Positions 14,577 through 18,992 of a stretch of 18,992 nucleotides of DNA are shown in pieces. The stretch lies in the NCBI GenBank assembly GCA_947174295.1, contig CAMWIG010000018.1:1-18992 (forward strand), given 5' to 3'. The notes under the pieces are model-generated. The model was given only the letters and a program-made list of their open reading frames with translations. It was not told where the DNA came from and searched no databases. Position 1 is the stretch's first letter. Every line of letters starts with the position of its first letter. This stretch comes from an uncultured Alistipes sp. Its GTDB lineage: Bacteria > Bacteroidota > Bacteroidia > Bacteroidales > Rikenellaceae. The position numbers and the translations under genes were made by a program.

Positions 14577-15089
14577 TTAGCCCCTGATTGCGTATTTGAT
14601 AGCGGCCCACACGCCGACGATTTGCAGCAGCATGCCCGGTGCGCCGAGCCGGAAGTCCTGAGCGGCTTCGAGGAGCGAGCCGGTGTAGGCCCATTCGAAG
14701 AGCGAGCCGACGGCCTGCGCGCCGAGAACCACGCCTGCCAGAATGGCGAGCGTCACGCGGCGGGTGCGGTGTGCGGCATATCCTGCGATTGCGGCCAGCA
14801 GCACCGACTTGACGAGAATCGTCGGCAGAGCCGCTGCTGCGGGCATGCCGAACAGAGCGGCGTTGAGCACGGGCGAGAGTATTGCGGTGAGAAGACCCAC
14901 CTTCCAGCCGAATTTGTATGCGCCCAGCAGCGTGAAGAAGTAGATCGGCAGCAGAATCCGTCCGCCGTCGGGCAGCAGGTGGCAGAGCTGCGGCAGAGCC
15001 ATGTTGCCGGCGATGAAGAGCGTCGCTGCGAGGTAGGTCTTTGCCTGCCCGTAGTCGAGCGAATGGAGTTTGACAGTCATTGTTTTCAT
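14577..15089 (-). CDS. ECF-type transporter substrate-binding S component (predicted)
   Basis: This 170-residue membrane protein has about six hydrophobic helices. The LLPIYFFTLLGAYKFGWKVG segment (46-65) followed by LTAILSPVLNAALFGMP matches the pattern of S components of energy-coupling factor vitamin transporters, in which a G-x-x-x-G-x-x-x-G/A helix near the N-terminus and a loop of SPLxN type are typical. S components bind a vitamin or metal and use a shared A-A'-T module, which is not in this window. The ligand cannot be named from sequence. Its start (ATG at 15089) is followed by a second in-frame Met three codons on. The downstream AKR gene is co-transcribed. No TPP, cobalamin or FMN riboswitch landmarks are visible upstream. 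Confidence 0.72.
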   Translation of the reverse strand: MKTMTVKLHSLDYGQAKTYLAATLFIAGNMALPQLCHLLPDGGRILLPIYFFTLLGAYKFGWKVGLLTAILSPVLNAALFGMPAAAALPTILVKSVLLAAIAGYAAHRTRRVTLAILAGVVLGAQAVGSLFEWAYTGSLLEAAQDFRLGAPGMLLQIVGVWAAIKYAIRG

Positions 15090-15125
15090 ACACTTATGGA
15101 TTTAAAAGGATTGTCGTGCAGTCGG

Positions 15126-15143
15126 TCTCCGCATCTGCGGAGA
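15126..15143. other. Small hairpin upstream of the ECF S-component gene
   Basis: TCTCCGC and GCGGAGA form a perfect seven-pair stem with a four-base loop, 37 bases before the start codon. It would be in the leader of the S-component transcript or be an operator. No known riboswitch class is recognised. Confidence 0.4.
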
Positions 15144-15177
15144 GCACTCTTGGCGATATCCAATTTCGATGCCACAA

Positions 15178-15214
15178 GTGTAAGACAAACGGTCTGCCTT
15201 GTGGGGGCAGACCG
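15178..15214 (-). terminator. Intrinsic terminator after the methyltransferase gene
   Basis: On the minus strand CGGTCTGCC and GGCAGACCG form a perfect nine-pair stem around a seven-base loop, followed by TTTGTCTT. It lies 10 bases past the methyltransferase stop and separates the xseB-methyltransferase unit from the ECF S-component gene. Confidence 0.8.
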
Positions 15215-15223
15215 TCGCGGAAT

Positions 15224-16009
15224 CTATTTCCTTACCAGATATATCCTGTCGTCGGACAGTGCGTACAGCCTTCGCCGTTCGGGCGGCAGAGCCGCTGCGA
15301 AGTCGTACTCCTCGACCGTGAATCCGGCTTCCCGCAGGCGGTCGGCGTAGTCGCGGCCGTAGATTCGACGGTGGTCGTACTGCCCGAATATGCGCGTGCG
15401 TTCGGCGGGGTCGGTTATCGAGTCGTCCTCGAACGTCCGCTCGCGCGCGAGCTCGACGGGCGAGAGCATGACGCCCCAGCCTCCGGGACGCATGATGCGG
15501 TGCAGCTCGCGCATGGCCCGGCGGTCGTCGGCCACGTGTTCCAGCAGATGGTTGCATACGACGATGTCGGCGTAGTCGTCTGGCAGCGGAATGCTCTGCA
15601 CGTCGAAGTGCAGGTCGGCCAGCGGCGAGCAGAGGTCGGCGGTGAGGTATTCGCCGCCTGCATCCTTCATAAGCCGTTCGAAGCGGCTGCGCAGGCACAC
15701 CTCGGGGGCGATGTGGAGCATGCGGCCGGCGAATCGCAGCTCCATGCCGCCGCCGGCGTCGCTGCGGTCGAGCAGGAAGAGCCACAGCAGGCGGTGACGT
15801 TCGAGCGCCAGACACGACGGACAGAGAGCGTCCTCGCGCGAGACGACGTAGCCGTAGGGCAGGAACTTGCGCCGCCGAGTGCCGCAGACAGGGCACTGCC
15901 GCCCGCGACCTATGTAGAACAGACCCATGACGGGCACCACGGCACCGGCTATGCGCTGCATGAATGTTCGCGGCAGGTGCCCGAGCGCCCACTTTATGAT
16001 ACGCTTCAT
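15224..16009 (-). CDS. SAM-dependent methyltransferase with N-terminal zinc ribbon
   Basis: The 261-residue protein begins with a short hydrophobic/basic N-terminus, then a probable zinc ribbon with Cys39-xx-Cys42 (QCPVCG) and Cys63-xx-Cys66 (LCPSC). A class I Rossmann methyltransferase domain follows: MLHIAPE at 97-103 takes the place of motif I, VCNHLLEHVADDRRAM (151-166) is the motif typical of methyltransferase type 11 proteins, and IMRPGGWG lies at 172-179. Related proteins often occur near surface-polysaccharide genes, but none are present here, so the substrate is open. It starts two bases after the xseB stop and is co-transcribed with it. Motif I lacks the usual G-x-G, which is odd; the protein may still bind SAM. 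Confidence 0.82.
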   Translation of the reverse strand: MKRIIKWALGHLPRTFMQRIAGAVVPVMGLFYIGRGRQCPVCGTRRRKFLPYGYVVSREDALCPSCLALERHRLLWLFLLDRSDAGGGMELRFAGRMLHIAPEVCLRSRFERLMKDAGGEYLTADLCSPLADLHFDVQSIPLPDDYADIVVCNHLLEHVADDRRAMRELHRIMRPGGWGVMLSPVELARERTFEDDSITDPAERTRIFGQYDHRRIYGRDYADRLREAGFTVEEYDFAAALPPERRRLYALSDDRIYLVRK

Positions 16010-16011
16010 AG

Positions 16012-16209
16012 CTATTCGAGTACGTTTTTAACCTCCTCCTCGGCTTTGTGCAGGCGCTCGCGGCACAGGGCGAGCAGCTCCGTGGCGCGCTTCACGTCGG
16101 CGGCCAGCGAGTCGACCGACATCTCTTCGGTGCGGAATTTTTCCAGAATGCGCTCCACTTCGGCCATCGCTTCGGCATAGGTGGGCTCGGTGCGTTTTGT
16201 TTTAGGCAT
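16012..16209 (-). CDS. xseB: Exonuclease VII small subunit
   Basis: The 65-residue protein has the XseB pattern: YAEAMAEVERILEKFRTEEM followed by SVDSLAADVKRATELLALC and a charged helix, that is two helices with a short turn. Exonuclease VII degrades single-stranded DNA in both directions; XseB subunits wrap the catalytic XseA. The ATG at 16209 gives the usual length (60-85 residues). A longer in-frame start lies in the AT-rich repeat and is rejected. The large subunit gene xseA is not adjacent, although the two are often linked in bacteria. A weak -7 candidate, TATATTCG, lies on the minus strand at 16240-16233. Confidence 0.9.
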   Translation of the reverse strand: MPKTKRTEPTYAEAMAEVERILEKFRTEEMSVDSLAADVKRATELLALCRERLHKAEEEVKNVLE

Positions 16210-16246
16210 AGTAAACGGATGATTATCGGATGCGAATATACGAATG

Positions 16247-16280
16247 AAATTCAAAATTGAGAATTCAAAATTCAAAATTG
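16247..16280. repeat. AT-rich AATTCAAA tandem array upstream of xseB
   Basis: Four to five units of AATTCAAA/AATTGAGAATTCAAAATT run in a row. It is the same sequence family as the arrays in the urease operon, here on the complementary strand relative to 6952-6977. Confidence 0.6.
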
Positions 16281-16350
16281 TGGTCGTCGCAGAGGTCGAA
16301 TATGCCGGGTGAGCGGATTATCGGATATTGTTCGAGCTATGCCGAGGCGA

Positions 16351-16381
16351 GAAAACGAAGGCTGCAAACCAACCTGAAACT
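16351..16381 (-). repeat. Decayed partial copy of the small-RNA unit
   Basis: Minus-strand AGTTTCAGGTTGGTTTGCAG followed by CCTTCGTTTTC matches the small-RNA sequence just upstream (AGTTTTAGGTTGGT, GCAG, CCTTCGTTTCC) but without the inner hairpin. The region 16281-16350 beside it contains nothing else I can recognise. Confidence 0.5.
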
Positions 16382-16390
16382 GTTGTCGAA

Positions 16391-16485
16391 TAAAAAAAAA
16401 GGAAACGAAGGTTCGGGAGCACCCCGAGACCTGCATTTCCTCACCAACCTAAAACTACTAACCTAAATGAACCTTAAAAACTTCG
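16391..16485 (-). ncRNA. Candidate free-standing small RNA, about 95 nt
   Basis: A promoter (16489-16520) and a strong terminator (16392-16440) bracket a short transcript with no convincing coding frame. The 5' half is unstructured and rich in UUUAGGUU/UUUUAGGUU motifs; the 3' half is the 17-pair hairpin. The 5' end AACGAAG, then AAGGTTC, is complementary to GAACC and CTTCGTT in the 3' arm of the hairpin, so the RNA could switch between a closed 5'-3' form and the terminator form. It lies between the FAD gene and xseB, 275 bases or more from either start. It could belong to a described Bacteroidales intergenic RNA family (for example Bacteroidales-1), which I cannot verify. A leader of xseB is less likely because the terminator intervenes. 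Confidence 0.62.
16392..16440 (-). terminator. Strong intrinsic terminator ending the small RNA
   Basis: On the minus strand GGAAATGCAGGT pairs with ACCTTCGTTTCC (11 of 12 including one wobble), a single C bulges, and TCGGG pairs with CCCGA around a five-base loop. Nine T follow directly. It ends transcripts coming from the small RNA and any read-through from the FAD gene. Confidence 0.9.
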
Positions 16486-16488
16486 TTG

Positions 16489-16520
16489 CAAAGGTAAGGC
16501 GAAAAAACGAACCTTGCAAG
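16489..16520 (-). promoter_or_regulatory. Bacteroidetes-type promoter of the small RNA
   Basis: The minus strand reads CTTG, a 20-base spacer and TACCTTTG. The -7 box is an exact TAnnTTTG and the -33 box matches TTTG at three of four bases with the correct spacing. An AT-rich tract and an inverted repeat lie just upstream, like an UP element. The expected start is near 16483-16487. Confidence 0.72.
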
Positions 16521-16537
16521 TTTTTATTAAAATATTT

Positions 16538-16560
16538 TCAAAAATTCGTGAATTTTTTGA
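16538..16560. repeat. AT-rich inverted repeat upstream of the small-RNA promoter
   Basis: TCAAAAATTC and GAATTTTTTGA are complementary apart from one extra T, with GT between. It may be an UP-element-like or regulator site; as a terminator for the FAD gene it would be weak. The rest of 16561-16670, downstream of the FAD stop, shows nothing further. Confidence 0.45.
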
Positions 16561-16670
16561 ATAAATATCTGCCGGTGAATCGTATAGAGTGAGCGGGAGG
16601 TCGCCGGCCGGTATTGCGGAACTGCATCTGCTGAGGTCTGAACCGTGGCTGCGTACTGCTGCGAGGGCCG

Positions 16671-18227
16671 TCAGCGGCCTATGTAGCGGGCTGCGGCATC
16701 GGCCGAGCGTTCGCCGTCGAGGGCCGCCGAGACGATGCCGCCGGCATATCCGGCACCCTCGCCGGAGGGGAAAAGGCCTTCGATCTCGGGGTGCATGAGC
16801 GTATCGGGGTCGCGAGGTATGCGCACGGGCGACGAAGTGCGCGACTCGACGCCTGCCACCAGAGCCTCGTTCGTGACGAATCCGCGCATGCGCCGCCCGA
16901 ACGTCGCAAGACCCGAACGCAGCCCCTGCGCGATGAAGCGCGGCATCCAAAGGTCGAGACGCGACGGCGTGAGCCCCGGAATGTACGACGTCGCGGGGAG
17001 CGCAGAGCTCGCACGGCCGCTGACGAAGTCGGCGACGCGTTGCGCCGGTGCTATCTGCGCATCGCCGCCGTTGGCGCGTGCGGCGAGTTCGAACTGCTCC
17101 TGGAATTTCAGTCCTGCCAGCTCGCCCCACTCCTCGCGCAGATGTTCGAAGTCCGAAAGACGAATCTCGGTGACGAGTCCCGAATTGGCGTACGGCGAGT
17201 TGCGGCGGCTGGGCGACATGCCGTTGACCACCGACTGCGCGGCGTCGGTCATGGCCGGAACGATGAAGCCGCCCGGACACATGCAGAACGAGTAGACGCC
17301 GCGGCCGTTCTCCTGACTGACCAGCGAGTAGGCCGCAGCCGGAAGGTACTCGCCTCGTTCGGCGCAGTGGTACTGTATGGAGTCGATGAGCGCCTGCGGA
17401 TGCTCGATGCGCACGCCCATGGCGAAGGGCTTGGCCTCGATGCGCACTCCGTCGCGCCAGAGAGTCTCGTAGATGTCGCGCGCGGAGTGTCCCGTCGAGA
17501 GAATCACCGCAGCGCCGTCGATGCGGCGGCCGCCGACATCGACGCCCTCGATGCGTCCGCTGCGCAGACGGAACCCCGTCACGCGGCTCTCGAAGTGAAA
17601 CTCGCCGCCGGCTTCGACGATGGTGCGGCGTATGGCCGAGATGATTTGCGGCAGACGGTCGGTGCCTATGTGCGGATGCGCCTCGTAGAGAATCGACGGG
17701 TCGGCGCCGTGGAAGACGAGCGTCTGCAAGGCCTTGTTGTAGTCGCCGCGCTTCTTGCTGCGGGTGAATAGCTTGCCGTCGGAGAAGGTGCCGGCGCCGC
17801 CCTCGCCGAACGAGTAGTTGGAGTCGGGGTCGACGGCTCCGTTGCGGTTTATCTGTGCGATGTCGCGCTTGCGCGCCGAGACGTCGCGACCCCGTTCGAG
17901 CACTATCGGTTTGTAGCCCAGCTCTATGAGCCGAAGCGCCGCGAAGAGCCCCGCAGGGCCTGCGCCCACGACGACGACCTCCGTCCGTCCCGCGACCGAC
18001 GGATAGTCGAACCGCACGGGGGCGGGCTGCGGCTCGCGGTCGACGTAGATTTCGAGCGTGAGGCTGACCTTTATCTGCCGCTGGCGGGCGTCGGTCGAGC
18101 GCTTGGTCACGCGGACCAGCGCGACGTCCTTATCGGATATGCCGATGCGTCGGGCTGCGAGCGAGGTGTAGTACTTCGCGTCGGCGGCCTGCTTGGGCGT
18201 GAGAGTGAGTGTTACTGTCTGCGGCAT
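16671..18227 (-). CDS. FAD-dependent oxidoreductase of the COG2509 type
   Basis: The 518-residue protein has a N-terminal domain (1-80) with a predicted alpha/beta fold, then the FAD Rossmann motif VVVVGAGPAGLFAALRL (84-100) with Glu111 for the ribose, then the family hallmark SFGEGGAGTFSDGKL (139-153). The C-terminal GLFPSGEGAGYAGGIVSAA (about 484-502) closes the flavin site. This is the arrangement of the widespread uncharacterised COG2509 flavoproteins, whose substrate is unknown. The ATG at 18227 was chosen because VTLTLTPKQAAD is the usual start of the family; a longer frame to 18449 overlaps the sigma-factor gene on the other strand and is rejected. An exact -7 element lies 22 bases upstream. 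The stop codon sits in the loop of a small GGCCG-CGGCC hairpin (16666-16679). Confidence 0.9.
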   Translation of the reverse strand: MPQTVTLTLTPKQAADAKYYTSLAARRIGISDKDVALVRVTKRSTDARQRQIKVSLTLEIYVDREPQPAPVRFDYPSVAGRTEVVVVGAGPAGLFAALRLIELGYKPIVLERGRDVSARKRDIAQINRNGAVDPDSNYSFGEGGAGTFSDGKLFTRSKKRGDYNKALQTLVFHGADPSILYEAHPHIGTDRLPQIISAIRRTIVEAGGEFHFESRVTGFRLRSGRIEGVDVGGRRIDGAAVILSTGHSARDIYETLWRDGVRIEAKPFAMGVRIEHPQALIDSIQYHCAERGEYLPAAAYSLVSQENGRGVYSFCMCPGGFIVPAMTDAAQSVVNGMSPSRRNSPYANSGLVTEIRLSDFEHLREEWGELAGLKFQEQFELAARANGGDAQIAPAQRVADFVSGRASSALPATSYIPGLTPSRLDLWMPRFIAQGLRSGLATFGRRMRGFVTNEALVAGVESRTSSPVRIPRDPDTLMHPEIEGLFPSGEGAGYAGGIVSAALDGERSADAAARYIGR

Positions 18228-18248
18228 ACGGAGTGTCGTTTCGGTCTG

Positions 18249-18256
18249 CAAAAGTA
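18249..18256 (-). promoter_or_regulatory. Candidate -7 promoter element for the FAD gene
   Basis: The minus strand reads TACTTTTG, an exact TAnnTTTG, giving a short leader of about 15 bases. No TTTG is found at 19-21 bases upstream; GTTTTC at 14 is the nearest. Confidence 0.5.
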
Positions 18257-18283
18257 GTAATTTCGGGAGGAAAACCCTATCTT

Positions 18284-18299
18284 TCGAAAAATTTTTCGA
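18284..18299. promoter_or_regulatory. Perfect 16-base palindrome between the FAD gene and the sigma-factor gene
   Basis: TCGAAAAATTTTTCGA is fully self-complementary. It lies in the 114-base divergent region, 43 bases before the sigma-factor start, and right next to a plus-strand -7 candidate TATCTTTC (18279-18286). Its position fits an operator for one or both genes; the regulator is unknown. Confidence 0.45.
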
Positions 18300-18341
18300 C
18301 GCGATGTCGCGAATGCCCGCGCCGGGACGTCTTACCGACAA

Positions 18342-18821
18342 ATGAACAAACCGGAATTCAACTCTGAGGTCGCCGCGATGCGGGACTCCATGTACCGTTT
18401 CGCCCGAAGCCTGCTGCTCGACTCCGCCGAAGCGGAGGATGTCGTGCACGACCTTTTGGAGCGGCTCTGGTTGCGGCGCGACCGGCTCGACGGGTGCCGC
18501 AGCATCGAGGCCTTCGTGATGATTTCGGTGAGGAACGCCTGCTACGACCGTTTGCGGCGGCGGGCCGCAGCGCCGAAACCCGCGCAGCGGCCGCAGGTCT
18601 TAGTCGACGATGCCGACCGCCGGGATGTGCGTGAGCTCGTGCGTTGCGCAATGGCGCAGCTGCCGGCACGGCAGAGGGAGATGCTCCATCTGAAAGATAT
18701 CGAGGGGTATCCGACCCGCGAGCTGGCCGAGATGTACGGCTGCGACGAAGGCTCGGTGCGCATGACGCTGACACGGGCGCGCCGCGGATTGAAAACAGTA
18801 ATAGAGGAGATGATGCGATGA
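18342..18821 (+). CDS. ECF-family RNA polymerase sigma factor
   Basis: The 159-residue protein has sigma region 2 at about 11-75, with YRFARSLLLDSAEAEDVVHD (18-37) as region 2.1-2.2 and SIEAFVMISVRNACYDRLRR for 2.3-2.4, then a linker, then region 4 at about 103-153, with LPARQREMLHLKDIEGYPTR and the DNA-binding helix of ELAEMYGCDEGSVRMTLTRA. It directs RNA polymerase to its own set of promoters. The length is normal for a Bacteroidetes ECF factor. It overlaps the next gene in an ATGA, a common layout for a sigma and anti-sigma pair. No TonB receptor is in view, so its signal is unknown. Confidence 0.93.
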   Translation: MNKPEFNSEVAAMRDSMYRFARSLLLDSAEAEDVVHDLLERLWLRRDRLDGCRSIEAFVMISVRNACYDRLRRRAAAPKPAQRPQVLVDDADRRDVRELVRCAMAQLPARQREMLHLKDIEGYPTRELAEMYGCDEGSVRMTLTRARRGLKTVIEEMMR

Positions 18822-18992
18822 AACGTAACCCGACGACAGAACATACCGACGAGCTGCTGGCGCGATATTTCGCCGGCAAAAGCTCCGCGGACGAGGAGCG
18901 CGGCCTGCGAGCTGCGGCCGAAGACGGAGAGATAGACGACATTCCGACGACGGCGATGCGGCGTGTTCTGGGGGCGCTCGCGGGCGAGCGCA
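18818..18992 (+). CDS. N-terminus of a probable anti-sigma or sigma-linked protein (runs off the right edge)
   Basis: The ATG at 18818 overlaps the sigma-factor stop by four bases and the frame stays open to the end (58 residues). DELLARYFAGKSSADEERGL (11-30) resembles the N-terminal helix pair at the start of Bacteroidetes anti-sigma factors (xLlxrYfxGexsxeEExxl), the part that binds the sigma factor. No membrane helix is reached yet. The position next to an ECF sigma gene supports the call, but a FecR-type regulator and other small sigma-linked proteins begin alike. Confidence 0.6.
   Translation, partial: MKRNPTTEHTDELLARYFAGKSSADEERGLRAAAEDGEIDDIPTTAMRRVLGALAGER

Noticed and set aside
15090..15223. 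TPP or other vitamin riboswitch upstream of the ECF S component
   Set aside because: No CUGAGA/ACCUGA or other class landmarks are seen. The two hairpins are a terminator of the upstream gene and a simple seven-pair stem.
16210..16275. Longer N-terminus for XseB from an upstream ATG
   Set aside because: The extra residues come from the AT-rich repeat (FEFSILNF-like) and exceed the usual XseB length. The ATG at 16209 gives a normal start.
16272..16436. A 54-codon minus-strand frame starting GAGGAAATG inside the small RNA
   Set aside because: It reads through the terminator hairpin and its T-run, has an unlikely Phe-Phe-Phe and Arg-rich composition, and continues into the decayed copy.
18228..18449. 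Longer N-terminus for the FAD protein
   Set aside because: It would overlap the divergent sigma-factor gene and cross the promoter region and palindrome. The family begins at the ATG at 18227.

Overview
The window reads as about 19 kb of chromosome from a GC-rich member of the Bacteroidales. Three things point there. Several genes are preceded by the Bacteroidetes-type -7 element TAnnTTTG. Shine-Dalgarno sites are mostly weak. The gene complement is also typical: SIMPL protein, RlmD with an iron-sulfur motif, a COG2509-type FAD protein, an ECF sigma factor overlapping a putative anti-sigma gene, and an aldo/keto reductase with a ferredoxin tail. The high GC content would suit Alistipes or another Rikenellaceae, but the genus is inference. 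I see no phage, transposase, CRISPR, tRNA or rRNA.

Layout. Positions 1-3619 (minus strand) hold the start of a nitroreductase, a SIMPL-domain secreted protein, a secreted protein with an M23-like fold that lacks the metal-ligand motif, and rlmD. Positions 3842-5851 (plus) encode an unusual 669-residue membrane protein that joins an N-terminal FUSC/ArAE-like module to a complete 12-helix MFS transporter; a strong terminator follows.

The centre is a complete urease locus on the minus strand, transcribed from 12821 down to 5927: ureA, ureB, ureC, ureE, ureF, ureG, ureD, then a UT-family urea channel. Urea would enter through the channel and be hydrolysed in the cytoplasm to ammonia and CO2. UreD, UreF, UreG and UreE would load nickel, and UreE carries a 20-histidine tail. 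All catalytic residues of UreC are present. No nickel importer lies in the window. The operon is tightly packed except at two places, between ureF and ureG and between ureD and the channel gene, where AT-rich TTTGAATT-type repeats sit.

Divergent from ureA is crcB, a fluoride channel with a hairpin in its leader that is not the known fluoride riboswitch. Then come, on the minus strand, an aldo/keto reductase with two [4Fe-4S] motifs, an ECF-transporter S component, a zinc-ribbon methyltransferase and xseB. The 461-bp gap upstream of xseB holds what looks like a self-contained small-RNA gene of about 95 nt (Bacteroidetes-type promoter, long hairpin, nine U) and a decayed partial copy of it. The window ends with a COG2509-type FAD protein (minus) and, divergently, an ECF sigma factor overlapping the start of a probable anti-sigma gene.

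The observations most worth following are the small-RNA unit at 16391-16520, the FUSC-MFS fusion, and the repeats that have invaded the urease operon.
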